NCBI RefSeq assembly: GCF_023518235.1
Contig: NZ_CP090423.1
Coordinates: 1-64,000, forward strand
Direction of reading: 5' to 3'
DNA length: 64,000 nt
Source: Stenotrophomonas maltophilia
GTDB lineage: Bacteria > Pseudomonadota > Gammaproteobacteria > Xanthomonadales > Xanthomonadaceae
Shown here: positions 50,006 to 57,659 of the stretch, piece by piece
How positions within the stretch are numbered: position 1 is the stretch's first letter
Layout: every line of letters begins with the position of its first letter
The notes under the pieces: model-generated
What the model saw: the letters and a program-made list of their open reading frames with translations, nothing else
What the model was told of the DNA's origin: nothing
Database searches by the model: none
Program-made: the position numbers and the translations under genes

Positions 50006-50019
50006 ACCGACTGGACGGT
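50006..50019 (-). promoter_or_regulatory. Candidate TetR operator with -10 box
   Basis: ACCGACTGGACGGT carries inverted ACCG/CGGT ends, 11 bp upstream of the TetR start codon. TACAAT lies just beyond it (50023-50028, minus strand) as the -10. The repressor bound here would block early transcription. Confidence 0.5.
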
Positions 50020-50075
50020 ACGATTGTAGCCCAGCAGCGCCTGGTTACCGTTGCCAGCCTCGGCCGGTGCCGGGC

Positions 50076-50309
50076 TCAGTCGTCGATGCGGGCGAAGCGG
50101 GGCTGCGGTCCGTGCTCGCCGGGCACCTGCTCGACGAACATCGAGTAGGGGCGCACCCATAGGCCGCCTTCGCCGTACAGGGCCCGATAGAGCACCATCG
50201 GTTGCAGCGTCTCGCTGCTGCGCACCAGATCGATGACTTCGTATTCGCCGCCCTTGAAGTGGCGGTAGCGGCCACGCGCAAGCGTGGGCAGCGGACTCAG
50301 TTCAGCCAT
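50076..50309 (-). CDS. DUF1653 protein
   Basis: 77 residues. GRYRHFKGGEYEVIDLVRSS and the ending LWVRPYSMFVEQV are the DUF1653 pattern, a small beta-barrel family found across bacteria. Function unknown. Confidence 0.88.
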   Translation of the reverse strand: MAELSPLPTLARGRYRHFKGGEYEVIDLVRSSETLQPMVLYRALYGEGGLWVRPYSMFVEQVPGEHGPQPRFARIDD

Positions 50310-50321
50310 GCGTGGTCGGTC

Positions 50322-50597
50322 TCAGGTCTGCGGCGGGCTGGCCGGCTTGGCGCAATAGGCGTCGATCGCCTCGGCGGTATTGGCCAGGCCCTGGGCCTGC
50401 GCCAGTTCCCAGGGACGCTCGCAGCGCTGGTTGTGCTGGCACCACTGGTATCCCGCCGAGCCGATGCAGCCATGTGCATCGCGGTCACTGCCGGGCGTCG
50501 GGCGGGTGGTGCCGGTATCGGTGGTGGCCGCCGGCCTGTCCGTGCTGACGCAGGCGGCCAGCAGCAGCGCTGCGGGCATCAGGAGGAGCGCTTTCAT
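50322..50597 (-). CDS. Small putative lipoprotein
   Basis: 91 residues. Signal peptide with lipobox LAAC (MKALLLMPAALLLAAC). The mature part is Thr/Pro-rich, then has four cysteines (GCIGSAGYQWCQHNQRCERP, AYC). AGGAGG-like bases precede the ATG. Envelope role unknown. Confidence 0.75.
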   Translation of the reverse strand: MKALLLMPAALLLAACVSTDRPAATTDTGTTRPTPGSDRDAHGCIGSAGYQWCQHNQRCERPWELAQAQGLANTAEAIDAYCAKPASPPQT

Positions 50598-50654
50598 GGG
50601 GGAGTCCGTGTCCAAAGCAGCAGTCTGCGCTGCTGCCCGGGACCCGGCAAGCGT

Positions 50655-50759
50655 CTAGAACACCGTGGCGCGGATCAGTTCTTCTATCAGCACCACGTAG
50701 CTGGCCACGAAATAGAACTTCAGCAACGTCGAACGCTGCTGTGAGAAGAAGGTGCGCAT
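50655..50759 (-). CDS. Tiny membrane-associated protein
   Basis: 34 residues (MRTFFSQQRSTLLKFYFVAS, then hydrophobic VVLIEELIRATVF). No good Shine-Dalgarno. It is in a gap between genes with a plausible regulatory palindrome upstream (50808-50823). Confidence 0.4.
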   Translation of the reverse strand: MRTFFSQQRSTLLKFYFVASYVVLIEELIRATVF

Positions 50760-50807
50760 GTGGAAGGGGCCCCTGTTAGTGAGGATAGTGTGAAGCCCTG
50801 CTGACTC

Positions 50808-50823
50808 CGTGACAAGGATCACG
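50808..50823. promoter_or_regulatory. Candidate Clp/CRP-type site
   Basis: CGTGACAAGGATCACG has the GTGA-N6-TCAC core used by CRP-like proteins; Xanthomonadaceae have the homologue Clp. It lies ~50 bp before the tiny gene on the left and ~170 bp before the gene at 50991. No other element in 50760-50990 was recognised. Confidence 0.4.
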
Positions 50824-50990
50824 GAATAAATCGGCTAAACGGACTCAGGGATGTGATGAGAGGCAGGTTCTGACGAGCCCGCAGGGGTTTTTCGTACTTG
50901 TCTGATAGAACCGTTCTGATGGGCTGGCTAGGGTGACCGCACCGGAGGAGGGCACCTGCCCTCATGCCGTTTCCCAGCAAGGAGCCGCTC

Positions 50991-51248
50991 ATGGTCATTA
51001 CCGTCAAATGCAGTGCCGCACAGTGGTCCCTGCTGGACCCCGCCGTAGGCGCGCCCGAGGTATTCGGCAGTGGCGCTGCCGCGTTCGACGCCGCCGTTGG
51101 CCGGGCAAGTGCCCATCATCGCCGGACCGGCCAGGGCAGCATGGTGCGCGTGGAAGCGCTGGGCAGCAGCGTGGAAGCCGTGCGCTTCGAGGCGAGCGCT
51201 GCGGTGACTGCCCCTGCTATCGGGCGTCACCCGGCATCGTTGATGTAG
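50991..51248 (+). CDS. Small DUF2188-like protein, copy 1
   Basis: 85 residues. MVITVKCSAAQWSLLDPAVG and VRVEALGSSVEAVRFE match the layout of the 67-residue protein at 57386-57589 (two strands, helix, strands). AAGGAG RBS. The 3' end overlaps the receiver gene by 32 bp (convergent). Confidence 0.65.
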   Translation: MVITVKCSAAQWSLLDPAVGAPEVFGSGAAAFDAAVGRASAHHRRTGQGSMVRVEALGSSVEAVRFEASAAVTAPAIGRHPASLM

Positions 51249-51717
51249 TCCCCGGCGATGCCCGGGGCAGGGCCTGGCTGATGAAGCGACACAGCCATCG
51301 CGGGTTGACCGTCTTGGCATAGACATGCCGGATCTGCGTCGGCAGTCTGCGATCCTGCAACAGGCGCAGGGGTTGGTGGGCCAGAACGAGAATGAGCAGA
51401 TCGTTGCGAAGGCAGCAGATCTGGCGCAGCAACGGCAGACCGTCGGTCTGGCCGATGGTGGGCATGCAGGGATCGATGACCAGTGCCGTACAGTGCGGGT
51501 TGGCGATCGGCGCCAGCACTTCGGCGGGCGAGCGGGCTTCGATGAGTGTTTCGGCGCGCAGGTGCGGGCGCAGGCTCATCGCCAGTTCGCGACGGACCCA
51601 CGGATTCGCATCGGCAATGACGATGGTGGAGGGTGCAGACTGTCGGCACTGCGGGCTGCCTGCCGGACGTGTCGTTGATGTCTGCGGAGGGGAGCCTGGG
51701 GCATGGTCGGTGTGCAT
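51217..51717 (-). CDS. Stand-alone receiver (CheY-like) domain protein
   Basis: 166 residues. A ~40-residue Ser/Pro/Thr-rich N-terminus precedes a receiver domain: IVIADANPW (acidic pair reduced to AD), ALVIDPCMP (phospho-acceptor Asp) and HVYAKTVNP (conserved Lys). No output domain. It sits beside pilin genes, so it may act in the pilus or GTPase module. Ribosome site is weak. Confidence 0.65.
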   Translation of the reverse strand: MHTDHAPGSPPQTSTTRPAGSPQCRQSAPSTIVIADANPWVRRELAMSLRPHLRAETLIEARSPAEVLAPIANPHCTALVIDPCMPTIGQTDGLPLLRQICCLRNDLLILVLAHQPLRLLQDRRLPTQIRHVYAKTVNPRWLCRFISQALPRASPGTTSTMPGDAR

Positions 51718-51851
51718 GGGCAACGACGTAAGGCGGGGGGACGCGATTGCCTGGCGCACCGGGAACGTGCCCCCGCGTCCACGAAGGAGTGGCAGGGGCG
51801 AAGGGCCAGGGGCATGGGGCCACGCGTGGCCCGGCAGGCGTGGGAATGCGA

Positions 51852-52313
51852 TCAGGAAGAGCGGCAACCTTCCGGAAGCAGGCCTTCATCATGCGTATTG
51901 CCGATGCAGGTCCAGGTGCCGGTCCAGTAATCACGCCGCAGGTTCAATGACGGGGTACCCGGGCCGAGCGCGGTATCGGGTTTCACCCAACAGGTAAGCA
52001 GAAAGGACGTCCCGCTGCCGGCCACTTCAAACCGCTCGCACTGTGCCCCCTGGGCTGGCAGCCCGATGTCTTCCGAGCTGACGTCGTCATCGGCGAAACC
52101 GTCGGCCAACAGTGCCTCGACCCCGGCTTTCCCCGCGGCCAGCTCGGACAAGGCCGCTGCCATCTTTGCCTTGCCCGCGTACCTCTGATACTGCGGCAGG
52201 GCGATCATGGCGAGAATGCCGATGATCGCCACCACCACCATCAGTTCGATCAGCGAAAAACCATTCTGTCGGGCACGCGGCGTTGGCGCGTGCGCTGCGG
52301 GATGTGCGTTCAT
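51852..52313 (-). CDS. Type IV pilin-like protein A
   Basis: 153 residues. Prepilin signature NGFSLIELMVVVAIIGILAM: cleavage after Gly18, Phe19 as first mature residue, Glu at +5. The C-terminal disulfide pair is present (QCERFE ... LTCW ... TCIGN ... EGCRSS). It should be processed by PilD and join a type IV pilus or related fibre. Confidence 0.88.
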   Translation of the reverse strand: MNAHPAAHAPTPRARQNGFSLIELMVVVAIIGILAMIALPQYQRYAGKAKMAAALSELAAGKAGVEALLADGFADDDVSSEDIGLPAQGAQCERFEVAGSGTSFLLTCWVKPDTALGPGTPSLNLRRDYWTGTWTCIGNTHDEGLLPEGCRSS

Positions 52314-52366
52314 GATGATCCTGTGTTGTCGGAACGACCGGACGTGGCTGCGCGCGCTCGTCGGTG

Positions 52367-52834
52367 TCAGGTTCGGCAGGCCTCTGGCAGAAGGCTCTTG
52401 TCGCCGACGTCGCTCTCGCAGTTCCAGACGCCTGCGCCACTGCGGACGAGGCTCAGGGAGAAGCCGCCGACGCCATAGGTTGCGTCGTCCTTCAGGTTGC
52501 AGACCAGCCGGGCCTGGTCTGCCGTCGCATCCACTGCAACGTCGAACGACTGGCAGCGCGAGCCGGTGGCAGGCAGCCCCAGCGCTTCAGCCGTTGCATT
52601 CTCGAGGTCGGCGCCTTCGGCCAGCAACGCTTCCACGCCGACTTTTCCCGGCGCAACTTCTGCCAGTGCGGCGGCCAGCTTGGTCTTGGCCGAGAACCGC
52701 TGGTACTGCGGCAGCGCGATCATGGCCAGGATGCCGATGATCGCCACCACCACCATGAGTTCGATAAGAGAAAAACCCTGCTGCCGGGAAGTGCGCATGC
52801 CTGCGCGGGATGTCGGGGCGATTGCGGTATTCAT
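52367..52834 (-). CDS. Type IV pilin-like protein B
   Basis: 155 residues. Prepilin motif QQGFSLIELMVVVAIIGILA (cleavage after Gly20, Glu at +5), then AKTKLAAALAEVAPGKVGVE. C-terminal cysteines as in pilin A (RCQSFD, LVCNL, WNCESD, EACRT). It is a close paralogue of pilin A, 53 bp away; AAGGA precedes the ATG. Confidence 0.88.
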   Translation of the reverse strand: MNTAIAPTSRAGMRTSRQQGFSLIELMVVVAIIGILAMIALPQYQRFSAKTKLAAALAEVAPGKVGVEALLAEGADLENATAEALGLPATGSRCQSFDVAVDATADQARLVCNLKDDATYGVGGFSLSLVRSGAGVWNCESDVGDKSLLPEACRT

Positions 52835-53002
52835 GATAGTCCTTTGTGACATGGCTGATTCATCGGTATGGCCACGAAGCGATGTCTCGTGGCGCAACCA
52901 TAGAAAATCACGCGTGCCGCAATCGGTATATTCAAGAATTGGTAAAGTGATATTCGATGTGCGTCTGCATGCTGATTATTCAATTAATCAGAAAGCGGAT
53001 TT

Positions 53003-53449
53003 TCATTCCGCCAGGCACGCCCTTGGCAGTGCCTGCACGTCGGCGCCGTGCGTATCACATCGCCATTGGCCGGAAGGGCTGCGTTGCCACCTCACGCGGT
53101 GGCGCACGAAGCGGCCTTGGTGCAGATCGCAGGTCAATACCGCGTGGCCCGTATCGGGCAATGAGGCACGCAGGTGGGCGCAATGCGCCGCACTTGCAGG
53201 CAGGCCCAGGTGCTGGTCGGTCACGGTGAGATCACCATCGGCGTAACTGGCTTCCACCGCTGCGATGGCGCGGCCAAGCGTGCTGGTGGCAGCGTGCAGG
53301 CGGTTGCGGTCGGCATCGGCGCCTGCCCCGGGCGCGTTCAACAGCAGTGCGTAGACCGCAGTCAGGCCGGCGATGATGCCCGCCGCCGCCCAGGGTCGGT
53401 AGCGACGCGGCGCGTGGCCTGCTGCGTTTGCGGTTGATCGAGGGTGCAT
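53003..53449 (-). CDS. Pilin-like protein lacking the prepilin motif
   Basis: 148 residues from the ATG at 53449. A basic N-terminus and one membrane helix (WAAAGIIAGLTAVYALLLNA) replace the GFxLIE signature. The C-terminal domain follows the same pattern as pilins A/B (AAVEASYADGDLTVTDQHLG; HCAHL; LTCDLH; WRCDTH; RACLAE). It is probably not PilD-processed. Confidence 0.6.
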   Translation of the reverse strand: MHPRSTANAAGHAPRRYRPWAAAGIIAGLTAVYALLLNAPGAGADADRNRLHAATSTLGRAIAAVEASYADGDLTVTDQHLGLPASAAHCAHLRASLPDTGHAVLTCDLHQGRFVRHRVRWQRSPSGQWRCDTHGADVQALPRACLAE

Positions 53450-53497
53450 TGACGGTCGCTGCCGTTGTCGGGCGGGGCGCGCATGGCGCAACCACAG

Positions 53498-53529
53498 GCC
53501 GGGGCTGCTCTCCCCAGAGCAGCCCCGGC
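53498..53529 (-). terminator. Strong hairpin between roadblock gene 1 and the pilin-like gene
   Basis: GCCGGGGCTGCTC and GAGCAGCCCCGGC make a perfect 13-bp stem with loop TCCCCA. It separates the GTPase/roadblock operon from the pilin-like gene downstream. There is no long T run. Confidence 0.6.
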
Positions 53530-53559
53530 ATTCCCATCCCCTGTCCAGAAGGGGGCGTG

Positions 53560-53922
53560 CTACAGCGCCAGTGAGCTTTCAACCTCAAGGACCGCGCGGC
53601 GGGCGAGGGCAAGATTGGCCTTCTGCCGGTCCAGTACCACGTAGAAGAACAGGCCCCGCTTGGCCGTCACCGGCCGCAGCACGTGATACGCGCGGCCCAG
53701 GGTGATCAGGATGTCCTCGATGCTGTCGTTGAGGTTCAGTGCTTCTGCCGTTTTCATCTTGGCGCGCAGCACTTCGGTGTTTCCGGCAGCGGCCAGCTCC
53801 ATGTCCACGCCCGAGCCGGCTTCACCCAGCAGCATGCCGCTTTCGTAGTCGACCAGGGCGACGGCTTGCGCGCCGTTGATCTGCATGAGCGTGTCCAGGC
53901 ATTTGTTGATGGCGATATTCAT
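53560..53922 (-). CDS. Roadblock/LC7-domain protein 1
   Basis: 120 residues. The roadblock pattern is visible (LMQINGAQAVALVDYESGML; ILITLGRAYHVLRPVTAKRG; FFYVVLDRQKANLALARRAV). Roadblock proteins of the MglB type are GTPase-activating partners of small GTPases. It ends the GTPase operon. Confidence 0.8.
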   Translation of the reverse strand: MNIAINKCLDTLMQINGAQAVALVDYESGMLLGEAGSGVDMELAAAGNTEVLRAKMKTAEALNLNDSIEDILITLGRAYHVLRPVTAKRGLFFYVVLDRQKANLALARRAVLEVESSLAL

Positions 53923-53985
53923 TTCAGTGGTCCGTTGCGGGTGAGAGGAAGTAAAGATCCGCCTGAGCAGTGAGAGGGGCATGCA

Positions 53986-54357
53986 TCAGTTCGTGTTGTC
54001 GGCCAGGGCACGCACGCACTGCTTGGCATGCCACAGCACGTTGCCGATGACGCAGCGGTGGTCGCATGCGGTCATCAGCAGGCGTGGCCGTGTTCCGGGA
54101 ATGGCAAGCATCAGCACCTTGCCGTCGGTGGCGTCGAGGATCAGCGTGTCCAGTTCGCCGAAGTGCAGCTCGCGGCCCAGTGCGCCGGCGAGTCCAAGCA
54201 TCGAGCTGGTCATCGCCGCCAGGCGGTCAGCGACATGACCCTGCGGCCCTGCCTGGGCCAGGGCGAAGCCATCGGCACTGGCGACGACGATGGCCTGGAT
54301 GCCGCTGACCTCGCGCAGCAGGACGCCCAGTGCCGAAGTGGCAGCGATCTCATTCAT
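53986..54357 (-). CDS. Roadblock/LC7-domain protein 2
   Basis: 123 residues. LLREVSGIQAIVVASADGFA, then MTSSMLGLAGALGRELHFGE and LDATDGKVLMLAIPG form the typical roadblock alpha/beta fold (MglB-like). Its start overlaps the GTPase stop, so the two are translationally coupled. Confidence 0.85.
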   Translation of the reverse strand: MNEIAATSALGVLLREVSGIQAIVVASADGFALAQAGPQGHVADRLAAMTSSMLGLAGALGRELHFGELDTLILDATDGKVLMLAIPGTRPRLLMTACDHRCVIGNVLWHAKQCVRALADNTN

Positions 54358-54895
54358 GCGCGGCCGCCATGGCATTGCATTCAATCTGGCTCATCAGCAG
54401 GTCCATCGCAGTGATGGCCTGCGCCATGTCGCGCGGGTCCAGCGGCAATGCCGGCAGGTGCGGAGCATGGTCCTGCAACCAGTCCTGCCAGTGCGGCTGC
54501 ACCGGATCATCGGTACTGCCGCACCGGGTGAAGCCGATGACCACGGGCAGGCGGGGAGCGTTGTCCGCGATGGCCTTCAGATGCAGCCTGGCCAGGGTGC
54601 TGCCCACGTCGGCGCTGCCATCGACCAGCACGATGGCGCCTTCGGCACCGGCCAGCAGGATAGGCCAGAGATAGGAAAAACGTTCCTGCCCGGGTGATCC
54701 GTACAGGCGCAGGCGGTCGCCACCTGGCAGGTCGATGTCGCCATAGTCCATGGCCACGGTGGTGTACTGCTTGCCCACGGTCGGGTCGGTATTGAGCGCC
54801 TCGGTCAGCACCGCCCGGCCCCGGGTGAGGGTCTGCACCAGCGTGGACTTGCCGGCACCCAGCGGGCCCATCACTACGATCTTGTGCTCACGCAT
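54350..54895 (-). CDS. Small GTPase, MglA/CvnD-like
   Basis: 181 residues. P-loop GPLGAGKST, switch region LYGSPGQERFSYLW (G3), hydrophobic strand GAIVLVDGSADV; the G4 NKxD motif is altered (GFTRCGSTDD). Coupled to two roadblock genes, as in MglA/MglB and Streptomyces conservons. Start 54895 chosen because GGAG lies 9 bp upstream; 54901 is the alternative. Confidence 0.82.
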   Translation of the reverse strand: MREHKIVVMGPLGAGKSTLVQTLTRGRAVLTEALNTDPTVGKQYTTVAMDYGDIDLPGGDRLRLYGSPGQERFSYLWPILLAGAEGAIVLVDGSADVGSTLARLHLKAIADNAPRLPVVIGFTRCGSTDDPVQPHWQDWLQDHAPHLPALPLDPRDMAQAITAMDLLMSQIECNAMAAAHE

Positions 54896-54897
54896 GG

Positions 54898-55605
54898 TCA
54901 TGCACTCCAGCGGATGCGAAGCTGTCGCCACAGATTGACGAGGCCCTCCGTGGCGGAGGGGCGGACGGCAACCTCCTCGCCCACCACGGGAAAGGCGTAG
55001 GCAGTGAGGAAGGCCGCGTTGAAGAATGACTGCGCGGTGCCGCGCGGCAGTTCGAGCAGGTCACAGCACGTCTGCACCGAGGCACCCTGCTTTATCAGCA
55101 GCGCACACAGCTGGAAGTGGTCGGGGCGATGGGCCAGGATGCGGAAGTCGGGCCAGCGGCGAAGGCGCAGCTGCATGCCGCTGTGCAGGGGCGGCATCGG
55201 CGCGCCATGGTCGGCCGTGGCCAGGCCGATGTTCCACAGGGTCGGGCGCAGCGGGATGTTGCTGGACACCGTCGCGCGCTGCACGAACACATCCTGGGTC
55301 ACCGGGACCAGGCTCAGCGGCGGGTCGGTATCACCGAGCAGCTTCTGCAGCAGTGTCAGCGTGATCGGTGCCGGTGCGGTGGTCATCATCCGATCGTTCC
55401 TCGCATCCAGCCAGCACACCGTTGCCTCGCCATGGACGATCGCGGCATGACAGGGCCGACGCGCCAGCGCGGTGTCACCTGTCAGGTGCAGGCGCAGCTG
55501 CTGCACGAACGGCAATGCTGCATTAGGCAGTGTTGCCGGTGCCAGTGGTCCGGGTTCACGAGGTCTTTGCAGATCCTCAAAAGGATGACGTCGGAATCGG
55601 ACCAT
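54898..55605 (-). CDS. Hypothetical protein leading the GTPase operon
   Basis: 235 residues. The C-terminal part (DHFQLCALLIKQGASVQTCC, then LPRGTAQSFFNAAFLTAYAF) resembles a small winged helix like that of CvnC/DUF742, but no exact family is recognised. The N-terminal half is mixed. It overlaps or abuts the GTPase start. A scaffold or effector role in the GTPase system is inferred from order. Confidence 0.6.
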   Translation of the reverse strand: MVRFRRHPFEDLQRPREPGPLAPATLPNAALPFVQQLRLHLTGDTALARRPCHAAIVHGEATVCWLDARNDRMMTTAPAPITLTLLQKLLGDTDPPLSLVPVTQDVFVQRATVSSNIPLRPTLWNIGLATADHGAPMPPLHSGMQLRLRRWPDFRILAHRPDHFQLCALLIKQGASVQTCCDLLELPRGTAQSFFNAAFLTAYAFPVVGEEVAVRPSATEGLVNLWRQLRIRWSA

Positions 55606-55855
55606 GGGATGTCCAGCGCTGCGAGTGATCGGAGGTCTCCATGTAAAGTCCTTTCCCGGTTTTATGGAATGAAACTATTGGGAAAACTGTCGCGTCACGC
55701 CTGCTTCGACGGCGGTGTACAACTAATGGAAATGGCGGGATTCTTCGTCCGGAATGAAATCAATTGCAGTGATTGATTGTTAAGTTGACGTCGCACGGAA
55801 TGGTTATTAGCGTCTTTGCCACGCACTGCGGCGTGACTATTGACGGGTAATCAGC

Positions 55856-56527
55856 ATGCTCACTCGAATCGCCATCGCGGACGATCATCCACTGGTCCTG
55901 CTGGGCACGCGTATCGTGATCGAGGCGGGCGGTCGCCATCGCGTGGTGGCAGAGGCGCAGAGTGCGGAACGCCTTCTGGCGATACTGGCCGAGCACACCG
56001 TGGACCTGGTGGTGACCGATTTTTCGATGCCCGACGGTGGCCGCTCCGATGGCCAGGCGATGCTGCAGGCGTTGAGTCGCAATTACCCCGGCGTGCCGGT
56101 GATCCTGGCCACGATGGTCACCAACGCGACGACCTTGAACATGGCCATGCGTACCGGTGTGCGCGGACTGGTGTGCAAAAGCAGTGGCGTGGATGACATC
56201 CGCAAGGCGGTCGATACCGTGCTCAGTGGCGGGATCTACCTGGACCCTGGGCTGGTGCCCTGCCTGCAGGAGGCGGGGCGCGAGCGATCGTTGTCGGTGC
56301 TGTCGCCCAAGGAACTTGAAGTGCTGCGGCTTTATGTGTCGGGTCCCTCGATCACCGAGATCGCGGCGCAGTTGCGGCGCACCGTCAGCACCATCAGCCG
56401 GCAGCGCATTTCCGCGATGAAGAAGCTGGGCATCAGCAATGATGCGGAGCTGTTCGCCTATGCGTTCGAAGAGCGATTGGGCAATGCTGGTGGCATGGCC
56501 AGCGGCATGGTGACCAGCAGCCAATGA
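55856..56527 (+). CDS. NarL/RcsB-type response regulator
   Basis: 223 residues. Receiver with DD at 9-10, phospho-acceptor Asp55 (VVTDFSMPD) and Lys in LVCKSSG. LuxR-type HTH in the C-terminus (LSPKELEVLRLYVSGPSITE, then TVSTISRQRISAMKKLGISN). It is divergent from the GTPase operon across a 250-bp gap (55606-55855), so it may regulate that operon. No adjacent sensor kinase. Confidence 0.9.
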   Translation: MLTRIAIADDHPLVLLGTRIVIEAGGRHRVVAEAQSAERLLAILAEHTVDLVVTDFSMPDGGRSDGQAMLQALSRNYPGVPVILATMVTNATTLNMAMRTGVRGLVCKSSGVDDIRKAVDTVLSGGIYLDPGLVPCLQEAGRERSLSVLSPKELEVLRLYVSGPSITEIAAQLRRTVSTISRQRISAMKKLGISNDAELFAYAFEERLGNAGGMASGMVTSSQ

Positions 56528-56655
56528 GATTGTGCCGGTCCGGTCAGGTCCGGTTGGGTTGTTTGAATGGGGAACGAACCGCCCTCGCGCGCCCCCCTGT
56601 GCGCCGTGCCAGGAATCCCGGATGCTTGCGCCATCGTATTCATCTGGAGACATCG

Positions 56656-57216
56656 ATGGGCAAGGCACTCACCTGGCGGACCGTGGCCTGCACCCTGCTG
56701 CCAATGCTGGCCGCCGCCGGTGGCGCGCAGGCGCAGAGCTATGGGTACGGGTATGACGATGACCGCTACGGCGGTCGCGAAGGCAGCGGCATCGTGCGCT
56801 GCGAGTCGATCAAGAACCGCAGCAACGAGTGCCGTCTGGAAGGCCGGGCGCGGATGATCCGTCAGTTGTCCGGTTCGCCATGCGTGGAAGGCGAGACGTG
56901 GGGCCAGTCGCGCTACGGCGTGTGGGTGACCCAGGGGTGCCGTGCCGAGTTCGTCGGCGAGTACCGCCGTGGCGGTGGCTGGGGCAATGGTGGCGGCTGG
57001 GGCAATGGCAACGGCAACGGTTGGGGCGGCGGCGATGTGATCACCTGCCATTCCAACGGGCACCGGCAGGAATACTGCGATGCGCGGGTCCGCCGTGGCG
57101 TGCGCCTGGTCCGCCAGGATTCGCGCAGTGCCTGCATCGAAGGCCAGACCTGGGGCTGGGATCGCCGCGGCATCTGGGTCAGTGACGGCTGCCGCGCCCA
57201 GTTCCAGGTGAATTGA
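56656..57216 (+). CDS. Exported DUF3011 protein, paralogue
   Basis: 186 residues with signal peptide ending GGAQAQ. Two DUF3011 repeats (IVRCESIKNRSNECRLEGRA; ...VWVTQGCRAEF; ITCHSNGHRQEYCDARVRRG; WVSDGCRAQF) are split by a glycine/tryptophan/asparagine repeat (GGGWGNGNGNGWGGG). Same architecture as 46131-46634. The glycine linker is unique to this copy. Confidence 0.82.
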   Translation: MGKALTWRTVACTLLPMLAAAGGAQAQSYGYGYDDDRYGGREGSGIVRCESIKNRSNECRLEGRARMIRQLSGSPCVEGETWGQSRYGVWVTQGCRAEFVGEYRRGGGWGNGGGWGNGNGNGWGGGDVITCHSNGHRQEYCDARVRRGVRLVRQDSRSACIEGQTWGWDRRGIWVSDGCRAQFQVN

Positions 57217-57243
57217 GCCCGCCTGTCGAAAATCAGAATAATC

Positions 57244-57255
57244 TGATACAGATCA
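57244..57255. promoter_or_regulatory. Candidate FNR/CRP-type palindrome
   Basis: TGATACAGATCA resembles the TGAT-N4-ATCA core of FNR-type sites and half of a CRP-type site. It lies 131 bp before the ATG at 57386. Weak evidence. Confidence 0.25.
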
Positions 57256-57385
57256 CAATTTGAACCCCGTATCTTCTGCGACCAAGGGCGCCTTCGCGTG
57301 CCCTTGGTCCGCTACGACATTGCCTGCCGCCCCCGGCACGGCCTGATCTGCCACCGTCGATACGCTGTCTCAAGGAGTGAGCTGC

Positions 57386-57589
57386 ATGTTGATCCGCCTG
57401 CAATGCGAACAGCGCCAGTGGCGCGTGCTGCATCCGGACCGGCCGGAGCCGATCGAGTTCCGCGACGGCGCCCGCGCCTATGATTTCGCCGAGACCCTGG
57501 CGCGCCTGCATTTTGTCGACACCGGGCAGCGCGCCGCAGTGCGCGTGGAGGCCAGCGGCGCGTACGTGGAAGCGGTAAGTTACGGTTGA
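57386..57589 (+). CDS. Small DUF2188-like protein, copy 2
   Basis: 67 residues. LIRLQCEQRQWRVLHPDRPE and RVEASGAYVEAVSYG show the same pattern as copy 1 at 50991-51248. AAGGAG RBS. Convergent with dxs; the gap has REP palindromes. Confidence 0.7.
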   Translation: MLIRLQCEQRQWRVLHPDRPEPIEFRDGARAYDFAETLARLHFVDTGQRAAVRVEASGAYVEAVSYG

Positions 57590-57596
57590 TGTCGCC

Positions 57597-57615
57597 ATCC
57601 ACGCATGGCGTGGAT
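57597..57615. repeat. REP-like palindrome, copy 1
   Basis: ATCCACGCATGGCGTGGAT, identical to 60504-60522. It lies between convergent genes, and a GTAG-led partner element follows at 57629. This is typical of Stenotrophomonas SMAG-type repeats. Confidence 0.75.
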
Positions 57616-57659
57616 GTACCGGGATGACCGTAGAGCCACGCCGAGCGCGGCTGCTTCCA

